From Dillenia suffruticosa (lineage: Eukaryota; Streptophyta; Magnoliopsida; Dilleniales; Dilleniaceae), in the NCBI GenBank assembly GCA_033439265.1, contig JAVTVX010000012.1:32552261-32616260 (forward strand): a stretch of 64,000 nt of DNA. Direction: 5' to 3'. Below are positions 34,331 through 45,349 of the stretch, in pieces. A program made the position numbers and the translations under genes. Positions within the stretch are counted from its first letter, which is position 1, and every line of letters starts with the position of its first letter. Below the pieces are notes generated by a model that made no database searches, was not told the DNA's origin, and saw only the letters and a list, made by a program, of their open reading frames with translations.

Positions 34331-37300
34331 AACGTTGCAGGGATGTTCATTGCGAAATGGAGCTAAAAGGTATATCTAAATGTGCCTTTAAAATCATTCT
34401 CGAATTGAGAAGGATATGAATTGCACTTGAACAAATCATAAAATTGATATATAGATCAATATACGATCGATTTAATAGATAAAATATTAAATCTTTTAAT
34501 TAAATATTGAATTTAAAATTTAAGAATAAAAAATATTATGTTGAGACAACTTTTTTTAAATTGAGATCAACAATATTTGAATCGGATTAATCTGTATATG
34601 ATTTCAAATATTGTTGATTATAAAAAAAAATAACATATATATAGAATGCAAAAAGGTTTCAAAATCAAAACATCAACGTAGCTTTTGCTCTAAGGGGATG
34701 TCGACAACACCCTTTTGCAAGCATGCCTATTGAAGTTTGAAAAAATGTTAACTCACCAAGGATAAGATTGCGGTCCAGGTTTATGCCCCGGCTATGAAGG
34801 AACTCAAAAACGTAGTTGACTCTCTCTCTCTATCCTCGCATGATCCTCGCATGACCCTAAGCCGTCTTATCCACTTCATAAAGATTAGAATTTTGGATGC
34901 ACAATGACATTAGAAGAGATTTTGAATCGACATTAACTATGACAATGGTGAATTTGTCTAGTACTGCCAATTCTCATTTAAATCCCACATTCACAAAAGT
35001 CAAAGATAACATCTAGCTAGAAAGAGTTGTAACCTTAGTTGTGATACTACTGTGTGGAACTTACCTCTCATACCAGCTGTTATGACCCAAAATAGATATT
35101 TATAGAAGTCTGCAACTTATTCTAGTTAACATTTAGAAAGGGTTATTGTGCTGCTTCTTTGTAGGACTATGGTACTCATCTTGCCTAACACAAGCAATTA
35201 AGATTTGAATTAGATAGTTCTTTAGCGTGACATTTAAAAAGAGTTGTCATATATATATATATATTTTTCATGTTTGACCCAAAATGAATAAATATTTTTA
35301 GATTTTAATAAAAATAAAAAATCAACTAGAGAAAAATGATGTCCAGACAATTTAATGAAAGTCATTTTCCGGTTCAAACTTTTATGAGTGTCGTAACAAA
35401 TTAAAACTCAGAAAATTTGGCTGAGGATATTAGACTTTCTAGACGTTCGGCCTAAGTTGTAGCCAATTATGCTGAGTCGTCCGTTACTTATCTTTCGTTT
35501 CATGAGTCACTATTTTTCTTTTATTATCAATTGAATTTGTCATTTTAATCCGATCTAAATATTATAAAATTTATTAAGAAATTAACTCTCAAAAATTTTA
35601 ATTTTTTATTTTTATTATTCGAATCTAAAATTTATAATTAAAAGAAGTATAATTTTACATCGCTATGACATAACGTGGGGGTTTGATTTCATTAGTCATT
35701 CTCTTCGTGGGAATTTAGATTTATTGGGTTTTTGGGGTTTTGCAACGGTTGGATTATCTAATGATTATCATTTTTTTCAATAAAAAGATAATATGATAAG
35801 TGAGTGTAGATGATTAGATAATTTATGGGCTAATTTCAAATGGTACACAAATTGATTAGACGTTTGCGGGATTTGTTCTCTTCATGGGTAATTCCAAATG
35901 TTACGAACCCTACAAATGCATAGGTGACTGTAGATGATTAGACTTTTCACAAATTGATATATTTTTGAATAAAAAGATAATATATCTGGATATTATTTGC
36001 AACAGTAGGATTATCTAAGGATATAGGCCGTCGTTGGACCAATTTAGAGGAGGAAAGAACTGGAATTACTTACGGCCCCTTTGTAGGAGCCACCAAGGCC
36101 CAGCATTAGGAAATATCTAATTTGTGGCCCATTTCAAATCCAAATTTGTCTGCGTTTAATGGACTTCGTCTCACGTCACAGTTTTGAAGGGTGTCAATTT
36201 TTTTTTTTTTTTTACGGACCAATTGGGATTGAAAATTATATTTTAATCGATCCGATTTGAATTGTTATTGAACATTTAAAAACAAAAAACTTTCATAATA
36301 TAATTTTTTTCATTCGAGTCAAAATCTTGATTAAGAGATTTAGTACCATTCCTATTATACCGACTATCTGTTGGTTATAGGTATCAATTTTGGTTTACTT
36401 AGAAGTCAAATTAATTATTGATTTAATTTTAAAAATATTTAATTTTTTTATATTTATATATTTATAAAATTAATTTTTTATATAAATTTAATTTATTGTA
36501 ATAATTCATTAAAAAAATATTGGGGTTTATACTATTATTATTATAATTACCCCTTCCAATATCTTTAATACGGTATTAGAACCTTAAACCAAGTTCATTT
36601 ATTTTCACATTTTCAAATATTCTTAACAGGGTTATTGGGTGGCCTGGGAATTTCGATTATTACTCCTTTTATTTCCGGGTGTGTATCATTAAAATATTAT
36701 TCAGTCATTTTTTCTTAAGAAAAAAAAAATACAAATTACACTCATCAAATAAGAAAACTTGAAAGAAACGCATCTCACACACCTAAGTCGGATATGATTT
36801 GTAAAGACTAGGTTTTCTGTATTATTTATAGAGATTTTCGGTGTTTAACTATCTTGGTAAGAACCAAATATGTGAAAACCAGTTTGACTAGAATTGGTAT
36901 TAGGTAAGATTTTTAAGGTGGAAAATGTTATTTTTAATGAAAAAAAAAACTAACAATACTAGTGTACTATTATGCAACACTCTATGCTTTGATGGTTTTG
37001 CGAAAATCACGGAAATGGGTCGAATATATTTTGATTTTAAGAAAGACATTTGAATAAGAGTTTTTAATTATTTGGGTGTAAGGACAACACTATACTTTGA
37101 TTTGACGCTTTCAATTTTAGTTAAAAATTAAAATTATGAACCCTCAAAGACGTGAGGAAGAGCAAATTGCTTGCCACCCCATAAATGATCACCCCCAACG
37201 TGATCCGAAAAAGCCCTTTTACATAAATTAAGTATCCTTAGTTTTAGTTATTTTGTGCACATTAACTTTTGTTTTCTCCTTTGATCAAATTTACTTTGTT

Positions 37301-38485
37301 ATCTCCATATCACTATCCAAAATATGAAGATTGGGTCAAACTCAAGTCTTTATCAATGGCACAAAAGCTAGGCCTCTCACATGTCCCCAGAATTTTAGAT
37401 TAGTCAATGGTTCAATTTAGTATAGAATATGATCAATTTCCTAGCATTCTAAAGATTGATATTTCTCTATTTTTTATCGGTAGAGTGGAGATCACCAACA
37501 ATATGACCAGAGAAGGATGCGTTGATAGGCCGTAAAATCACGAGAGGAGCTCGAATTGGACTTTCTTTGATATATTATGGATAGATATTTAGAGTCATAT
37601 TCTAATTAATTTATTTTAAGTATTGTTGACCCATTTTAAGAAATAACTCTCTTAATATAGTTTTTTTCATTCTTAAATTTTAAATTTAAAATTTAATTAA
37701 AAAATCTAATATTATTATCCACTTGGCCGGCTATTACTTGATGCTCGAATTGGACTTACTAAAACATTATGATGAAAAATCGAGTTTGAGTAATCTATTA
37801 CTTAATTTATATATTTTACTTCCGATTCAAAGGGTTAAGGAAGGAAAGTGTAGTAAATGATTTCAATTTTCCAAATCTAAGTAAAGTTTATCCAATGGTA
37901 TCCAATTGGTCAAAAATTTTTGAGGGATTACCTGCCACACCACAAATTCAACAAAAGTGACCTGAAAATGGCCACCAATTGTTGACATCAATTGAGCTAT
38001 ATCTTAGTTGTCTTCCAAATCTTTCTCATTTCCTTAAATTTTGCCATCCCCAAATGCAGATTCCTCCGTTTGGACATATGACAGTGAAATGGAATTCAAT
38101 TCCATGTAACCAAAAAAAAAAAATTTAATTCCTAAATCCAAATTTTCGGAAAGTTATATACTGTATAAGGGTTATGCATTTAATCATTGAACATCAGCAG
38201 AAAAGCTGATATATTGAACTTACGAGAAAATTTTGATCTCTATGGTTACAAAACCAACGTTCTCTACGATTGCCTGCAGGATTTGGTCATCCTCTTTTCT
38301 TTTCTTTTTTTTTCAAAAAAAAAAAAAGAAAAAAATTGGCGAGGCCAAGTGTACATGTGGTTGACAAATTTTTTTTTTTTTACATAATTTTTTATTTTGT
38401 TATCTAATTGTTCTCTATAAGTCAACAAGGATCACAATAACTATTTTTACTTTAATGAATTATATGGGAATGTGTATACACACCT
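34331..38485. other. AT-rich stretch, no gene recognised
   Basis: No coding exon or known element was recognised. Local scrambled duplications occur at 35690-36010: GTAGATGATTAGA, ATAAAAAGATAATAT and GGATTATCTAA each appear twice. T-rich and A-rich runs are frequent. Confidence 0.45.
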
Positions 38486-38489
38486 GTGT

Positions 38490-38786
38490 TTTTAAAACTG
38501 GATCGGACCCGAGAACCATTTTATAATCTGGTTCAGTTTTTACTATTAAACTAGATAATGTCAAACTCCGTTAGTATCATTTAAAACTGATAAAATCAAT
38601 GAACCGTTTAAATCTGTTAAAAAAAAATTATGAACTTTATTTTATTTTAAAATATATAATATACAAATTATATATATGATATCGTAATGATATCATTTGA
38701 TTCGTAAAATGGTTCGATCAATCCGATCAATGAGTTAATGAACCGTTAGATTAGTCGAGTTGTTTATCGGTTCCATTTTACAAACA
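38490..38786. mobile_element. MITE related to the PDRP intron element
   Basis: The left end has TGTTTTTAAAACTGG and the right end is the inverse of CAATGTTTGTAAAATGG. Inside are GGTTC and GAACCG motifs as in the element at 19741-20247. Flanks share only a partial ACACAC duplication, so the ends are approximate. Confidence 0.5.
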
Positions 38787-38845
38787 TTGACACACATATA
38801 AGCACTTACTATCTGTATCGTAACTTTTTTGTTGGTTTAACGTAG

Positions 38846-39031
38846 GGTTGTGATGGTTCAGTTCTGTCAAATTCTTCAACAAACCAAGCCGAAAAGAATG
38901 CAATCCCCAACTTAAGTCTAAGAGGATTCCAAGTCATTGACAGGGTCAAGACTGCTTTGGAAAAAGCTTGTCTAGGGGTGGTCTCATGTGCCGATTTTAT
39001 GGCCATAGTAGCTAGAGATGTCGTGGTTGCG
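38846..39031 (+). pseudogene. orphan exon 2 of a class III peroxidase
   Basis: An open 62-codon exon is flanked by a correct acceptor (AACGTAG) and donor (GTAAGAAG). It encodes GCDGSVLSNSSTNQAEKNAI, then NLSLRGFQVIDRVKTALEKA and VVSCADFMAIVARDVV. This is the classic second exon of secretory plant peroxidases, including two of the conserved Cys and the helix after the distal His. Exon 1 with the distal His (FHDCF) and the later exons with the proximal His are not visible within several kb. With no neighbours it is taken as a stranded gene fragment, though a gene with very long introns cannot be excluded. Confidence 0.8.
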
Positions 39032-39639
39032 GTAAGAAGAAAAAAAGGGGACAAAAAACTCTCCAAATTATTAATAACTTGCATGTTTTGATAGCCAAGT
39101 TATTATTAAGTCTAAGTGTAGTGTTTGTAATTAAGTTTTGCATTATTTTAAAAAAATATCATACTAATTTATAGTGATTAATGTGTTAGATTCGACGGAA
39201 AAGATACATAGAGAAATGTAAGAAAAATGAACTTAATTGAAACAATTATGTAAAGATGAAAAATTGAACAACTTTGATATTTCATTAACACGTGGACACA
39301 CTGTTTTCAAGGTGGCAATGCAGGGCTTTTGAAGATTTTTTTTATTCAATTTCTAATATTTAGGGATATGAATTTTTTTAAAATGTAAATTTTAAGATCT
39401 TTTATTGTTTTTTTAAGACTTTTTCATTTGAAATTTTTAGGATATTATTTTATAGGGATCTTATCGTCTCTCAGAAAACAATTTGAATATTTTTCCGAAG
39501 GTGAAAAAGAAAGCGCAAAGGGATCACTTTTTGCTTAAGAACTAGCCGGCAGCCTTAGGGGTTGACACGTTCTTTATTCCTTGAATTGGAGAGACATATT
39601 CTTTGAAGGAGACATATTCTTTGTAGAGAGGACGTTGCC

Positions 39640-40500
39640 GCCGGGAAGGAATACAATTTTCTTATAGTTTCGGTTTTTCAGCAGTAATAAAAATCATTTT
39701 GTGAGTACTCTTTCTTCGTAAATTTATTTTAATTTATTTTAATTTATTTTTATAATTAAAAGATTATTGAAATCTTAATAAATGAAAATTGTGAGATCTA
39801 AATGTTTTCATTGGTTTGATATTTATAAATATTTATTTAATCTCTATATACTAATATTTATGATTATTTTGTATTTATTAAATAGAGATTTATATTTAAT
39901 GACTTTATAATAGTTTATAACTATTTCAAAACAACAAACTTTGTTTATTTTTAATAGAGTGGTAATTGATATAATTTTATAATCTCGTAATATGTTTAAC
40001 TTATATTAAGAGATTAGATAATTTAATTTAAATAAATTCATATTGCAATTTGTTAATTAGAATTGAATCTCTCTACATTTTAATACTGTCAAAATACTAA
40101 ATCTAATGAGGGTCTCTTGGATTATTTTTCGATTAGTGAATTAGTTAATGATGGTATCTTAATTATTGAAGAAATAAGGAAAGATTGATCATTTTGTAAT
40201 ATTTAATGACTATAACCAATTTATTTACATAATATTGAGTAATTTTTGTATCGATAATCAATCAAATATATCAAGGTGAAAATAATTCATTTGACTAAAT
40301 TTTATTCTGATTGATATTTTTCTTATTTAATTAGTATTATTTAATTTTCTTATTTTAATTAATTTTATTGATTTATTTATTTTGTTAGTTCCAGATTATT
40401 TCTCAAACCTCCTATATTTTTCTTAAAAAAGATAAATCCATCGCTTCCTTGAGGAGATGACCTTACTCACCCTAGATTCATCTTTTGTGAAGTATGTATT
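39640..40500 (+). repeat. dispersed repeat family X, copy 2
   Basis: Collinear with 32150-33060, in the same orientation and considerably diverged (landmarks are given there). It ends with AAATCCATCGCTTCC and GATGACCTTACTCACC, just before the MULE remnant. Confidence 0.5.
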
Positions 40501-40530
40501 CTTATTTTTGGTTGCACTGACACTCACAAG

Positions 40531-42204
40531 GGCCAAATTTTCGAAAGTCTGAAATTTTTTAAAGAAGTATTGAAAGATTATGCTGTCTACAATAGAAGAA
40601 ATATCAGATTTGTTAAAAATGATAAGGATGGAGTGAGAGTTAGATGTATTGAGAGCTATCAATGGTTGATGTATGCGAAAAAAATTCAAAAAGTCACGAG
40701 AAGATAACAATGGTAGTGACATGTAAGCCTGAATACATGTATGCTAGAATTGAGAATAATAAGCATGTAACGACAAAGTGGCTTGCAAGGAAATGAGTGA
40801 ATAGTGTCCAAAGTGATTCTAACATAAAATTACATACTTTTCAACAAAAGGCTAAAAAAAATATATGGTTAGTTGTGGAAGAATGAAGGCTTGTAGGGCA
40901 AGACTTATGGCTAAAGAACTTGTTGAAGGCAATGATAAAGAGCATTTTTTCTTGTTAAGTATTTGGAAGAGATTTTGAGAACAAATAAGGGAAGTACTTG
41001 TAAAATAAAGAGTTATCTACCTTATGATGATGAACATCCCTTATCCATCTAATATCCTCTAACTCCAATATTCAAAAAATTGTTCATTGGTTTGGAGGCT
41101 TGTAAGAGGGGATTTTTGACAATTTGTAGGCCATTTATAAGATTAGATGGATACGTTTTGAAATCTACTTATAGAGGGTAGTTGTTAGTTGTGGTTGGAA
41201 AAGATCCAAATGATAGAATCTTTTTACTTGCTTTTGCAATTTTAGAGTTGGAGGAGACAGATTCTCAGATATAGTTCCTGCAACATTTACTTTAGGATAT
41301 TGGAGATGATAGAAAATGGATTTTTATATCAGACTAGCAGAAGGTATAAAATTGGACAATTATATAGGAACCTATGACTTTTTTTTTTCTCGCAATACAA
41401 TTGTATTGACATGTATATGTTTGTGTGTAAGGATTAATTAATACTATTTCAACCTTATCTCCATATTCTGAACATAGAATATGTGTTCTATCTCGACAAT
41501 AATCTGCACAAAAAGTTCAAAGTCTTGGAGTTGAAGAACATCCGGCATATCTACAATAATCTATATAAGAAGTTCAAAGACTTAGAGTCGAAAAACATGT
41601 TCTATATTATTGTCATGGCCACATATGAGGTTGAGTTCATTCAAGTGATGAGAGAGATTCAAATATCAAATGCCAGTGTCTATGCATGGTTGATGGAGAA
41701 GCATACCCAAATATGGTAATGGTCTATATTTCTAGTTATAGTAAGTGTGATTTGCTGGTTAATAATATTTTTAAATCATTCAATTCTAAAATTTTAGATG
41801 CAAGAGACATACCCGTTATCAGTTTGCTAGAGGTAATTAGGTTTATTCTGAAAATAAGAATAAAATATCATCTTTCAATGGTGATATTTATCCCATCATT
41901 CAAAGGAAACTTAAAAAAACAAAAGAGGCTAAGTAGACATTGCTTTCCAACCTTTGCTGGTGGTGGGATTTATGAAGTGATAGCATTTTTCAATAAATTT
42001 ATGGTTGATTTGGATAATAGGACCTTTGCTTATAGGTTATGGCAATCATGTGACATTTCTTTTACCCATATAATTAGTTGTATATTTGTTTGTAAAGAAA
42101 TAGATAAATATGTATCTAGTTGTTATAATCCAGTCTATTATATGGAGTGCTATACATCTATTATTTATTCTTGCAATGGACCAAATGTATGGGACAAATA
42201 TTAA
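40531..42204 (+). pseudogene. MULE (Mutator-like) transposase remnant
   Basis: Pieces in collinear order match plant MuDR-type transposases. The N-terminal MuDR domain reads GQIFESLKFFKEVLKDYAVY and NRRNIRFVKNDKDGVRVRC at 40531 onward. Around 41080-41340 come GLEACKRGFLTICRPFIRLD and VGKDPNDRIFLLAFAILELE, then WIFISD. From 41483 come HKKFKVLELKN, TYEVEFIQVMREI, SKCDLLVNNIFKSFNSKILD and ARDIPVISLLEVIR. The SWIM-type end (about 42004-42204) has NRTFAYRLWQSCDISFTHII, where the first CxC pair is lost. Many stops and frameshifts show it is dead. Confidence 0.8.
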
Positions 42205-42479
42205 TTCGCAAATTTGTTACCTCACAACTATATAAGAAAATAAAGAAGGCCAGTCAAAAAAAAAAAAAAAAAAAAAGAAATAGAGAAAGGAGTCCACTGA
42301 TATCCTATCTAAAATTCTACATTCACTTAGTTGGAACCATCATCAAGTGCACTATTTACAAGCAAGCATGACACAACAAGAGATGATGTGACTCAAATAC
42401 AAAAAAAGTTAATAATTAAATTTGGATTCATACCATACTTATAGCACTATTTGGATCAACAACTAATCCAATTATTCCT

Positions 42480-43160
42480 TGTAGGCCCAGACATGTGGTA
42501 GTTCAGAAAACATCATAAGGGTCATAGCCACCTTCATCTCAATGGTTCAAAACCCAATCTGCATCACAAGCATCTTAGCTACCTTCATCTCAACAATACA
42601 GTGGATTCAATTTTTTATGTTTTGAACAATTCATCTCACAAGCATCCTAGCCACCTTTATCTCAACTACAAGACCTGTGTTGTAAACTTGTAATGATGTT
42701 TTGAACAATATAGTGGATTCAATTTCTGAATTGCAAAACTTGAAATGATATTCTAAGCTTAGAATTGCAAACTTGTAATATTGTTTTGAACTATGATGTA
42801 TTATGCTCACAATTGCAAACTTTAAATGTTGATGTTTTAAAGTTAGAAACATGAAGTGCTAAAGTTTTAAGCTCAGAACTTCTGAACTATAATTTTTTTT
42901 TCTTCTCGGAATTTATTAACTGTAGGTATCCAGTAGCTTAGTTGTTTTATTCTGAGAATGTGATGTTTCAAGTTTATGTTGTGATGTTGTGATGTTGTGA
43001 TGTTGTGATGTATATGCTCACAAATATAGGCTGATGTTATGAAGCAAAAATACAAAAAAAAAAGCATCACAAACTGATGTTTTGAAGCTCAGAAACCTGT
43101 GATTGTTTTCAGAACTGATGTTTTATGCTCAGACTGTGGTGCTCAGATTGTTTGAAACTC
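42480..43160. repeat. imperfect repeat zone with an 8-base minisatellite
   Basis: Diverged copies of TAGCCACCTTCATCTCAA, CAGTGGATTCAATTT and GCAAACTTGTAAT..GTTTTGAAC recur. At 42978-43010 there are four perfect GTTGTGAT units. No gene. The zone lies just downstream of the MULE remnant and could include its end. Confidence 0.5.
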
Positions 43161-43296
43161 ATAAACTCGTTCAATGAAGCAAAAGTGCAAGAATTCATAA
43201 TATTATATATAATTCTTAACATTACATAAGTGTTTTCACCAAAAAAAAAAAAATTACATAAACTTATAACATTCTTAATAAAACCCTATCCTATTC

Positions 43297-43493
43297 TTTT
43301 TTTTGGTACCATGGCTAGGCCACAAATCTAGTATCCGGGACTTCACCCTGACTAATCTGGGTCAACCGCTTGTAGGGTCTAATTGAGGGGACAGATCTTC
43401 CAGCGCTAATTTTTCCGTTCCAATGGGGTATCAAACTCCCGAGCATGGTTAAGGGGCGTCAGTTTCCGGACCAACTGAGCCATCAGATATTGG
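43297..43493 (-). mobile_element. tRNA-derived SINE with perfect 18-base target duplication
   Basis: The minus strand reads as a SINE. Near its 5' end is an A-box (TGGCTCAGTTGG, 43482-43471), and about 34 bases on is a B-box-like AGTTTGATACC (43437-43427). The 3' end is a short A-tail, seen as T-rich sequence at 43297-43304. The element is flanked by identical 18-base copies of TAAAACCCTATCCTATTC at 43279-43296 and 43494-43511. A-tail plus long exact duplication is the signature of LINE-mediated retroposition. The identity of the two copies argues for a fairly young insertion. Confidence 0.88.
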
Positions 43494-44374
43494 TAAAACC
43501 CTATCCTATTCAACTTTATACAAAAGATCAAAAAAGAGAACTCCCATTGACAATATTCCATCTATGCGTATGAAATCTTTCCAAAAGGATTTTAACTTCT
43601 TTTCCTTCACCTCCTAGAAGCTCAAAATCTCTTGTTTCAATGTCAAATTCATTTTCTCAAGCTCTTGAATATAGCATAACAGACGATTCTTCTCTTCCTT
43701 TATCCTATCGATAGTGTTTTTTGCATCCTATATTCTCAAACTTCAACTAGTTACTATAGAGTTGCGTATAATTTTTAGCTCATCCACCTTTTTTTAAACC
43801 CATGAACTCTTGATAATTTATATCAGCACCATCCTCTAACCTTCAAAATAACGAAAGTTTACCAGTTAAATTACAAAGAAAATGGGGATTATTGACTCTG
43901 CTACAAATCAAACACTTGCTTGTTTCTTGAAAAAGAAATTGCACTAAATAAGACTAAAAAAGAAATGGAAAATCAAGCATCAACACTAAGAATACAACAT
44001 GAGAAAGTAAAGCACTGGCCATCTCTCAAACCCCGTGCGGTTCTGACTTTTTTCTTCATTTTTTTCCCTCATTTTTTGACTAACGACACTTCAATGCTAG
44101 ACATAAATCACATGATAACAAACAAGAGCTTAAAAAGTTCTCTTGGTAAGCCTTTTAAAACGGGGGTTTCAAAATAATACAGTTGCAAGAAAACAATAAC
44201 AGTGCATGTCACATTGAGTAGCATTGCTTGGTCCCAAATCACCACACAGATGGGTTTAAATTTTCGGGACAGAAATCTTTTCTAGAAAATCAACTGATGC
44301 AGAACTCACATTGTATTCTCTTAAAACCGATCTTCTATAAAGATTTCCCTCCTAATGTTGTAATTACCAGAAGA

Positions 44375-44590
44375 CATTTTCACAAACAGTTCAACTGCAC
44401 CTCACCCACAACTCAAAAGCCCAAAGACCACAAGTACAAAAACATATAAAAAGCCTCGGTGAAAAACCAAAATGATTGGATTCTCATAAACCCAAATTCC
44501 ATAATAAAGCTTTTGGTCCAATAAAGTGACTTCTTGACGGCATTTTCACGAACAACTAAAATGCACAAAACCCACGACTCAAAAAGAATA
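44375..44590. repeat. local ~165-base tandem duplication
   Basis: The segment around 44375-44420 (CATTTTCACAAACAG, then CTGCACC and CCCACAACTCAAAAG) is repeated around 44540-44583 (CATTTTCACGAACAA, then TGCAC and CCCACGACTCAAAA). The pair lies in what would be intron 1 of the minus-strand gene starting at 44824. Confidence 0.55.
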
Positions 44591-44655
44591 GGAAATTAAA
44601 AAAAAAAAATCAAAATGTTCATGGCAAGCGAAAATGTTTAAGGTGATGAACTCAC

Positions 44656-44824
44656 CAGCCCTAATAGAACCACACCTCGAATCAAATCCATCAATCGATG
44701 TAGACGAGAAGAGACGACTGCAACCACCGGACCCAAGCCTTGATGAAGAAAAAGTCCTAAGAGCTTCTTCGGCAAAGTGGCCCTTGAGAAGTAGAGCAAG
44801 AGCCCTTCCGACGCAGATTGACAT
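44656..44824 (-). CDS. possible first exon with an organelle-type presequence
   Basis: The minus strand opens at ATG 44824 with MSICVGRALALLLKGHFAEE, then ALRTFSSSRLGSGG and SRLFSSTSIDGF, and reaches a consensus donor GTGAGT at 44655. The composition is rich in Arg, Ser, Ala and Leu with few acidic residues, as in mitochondrial presequences. I could not find the downstream exons between 44640 and 43300. A coiled, Lys/Glu-rich stretch on the minus strand near 43740-43610 has stops and may be unrelated. I do not recognise the family. It may be a real partial gene or a stranded fragment. Confidence 0.4.
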
Positions 44825-45166
44825 TGTTTGAGTTCCAAGCTTTTAACCGCGGAAGGTAAAATGGCGACCGTTTTGGTTTTGCTAGATTCGTGGATTGAAA
44901 AATGAAACGTGTCAACGTTAATTAAGCCCTAGATTCCATTTTCTTAATTTCTTTTATTTTTAATTTTCATTTTTTATTTTTATTTCTGGTGTTTACTAAC
45001 TCAGAATAAATCCGATTCATATTCAAATTATTATTATCACCGGTAATATATAATCTATTATTAACTTAATTTAATATCATTATATTTAATTAAATTTAAT
45101 ATAATTACTAAATATCAATATTAAAAAAAAATTAAGAATATTTGCTGCTTTGAGAGATAATTACTA

Positions 45167-45340
45167 CTCCAGGGAGAGTCTATCACCGTGATCCCATCGG
45201 AGGCAAAAACTCTTTCAAAACCTACTTTCATTAAATTGGCACTTGGACTCATAACCCGAAGGATATGAAGTCCTGGTGCTGCCGTTCGGCCAAACCACCT
45301 TGGTCACCGTGGTGCTCTCTTTAGCGGCTCTTAGTTTCAT
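45167..45340 (-). mobile_element. possible SINE-like insertion
   Basis: This stretch is much less AT-rich than its surroundings and is flanked by TAATTACTA at 45158-45166 and 45341-45349. On the minus strand it has a B-box-like GGGTTATGAGTCC and an upstream GGTTTGGCCGAACGGC. The promoter boxes are weak and no A-tail is clear. Confidence 0.35.
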
Positions 45341-45349
45341 TAATTACTA

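Noticed and set aside
32150-40500. The two family X repeats as LTRs of one intact element
   Set aside because: They are strongly diverged, have no TG..CA ends or target duplication I can find, and no retroelement domains lie between them.
41483-42204. Host gene with 172-codon frame
   Set aside because: Collinear matches to MULE transposases upstream and inside the frame show it is part of a transposon remnant.
43427-43482. A- and B-box pair as a tRNA gene
   Set aside because: No cloverleaf with acceptor-stem pairing is visible. The A-tail and 18-base duplication show a SINE.
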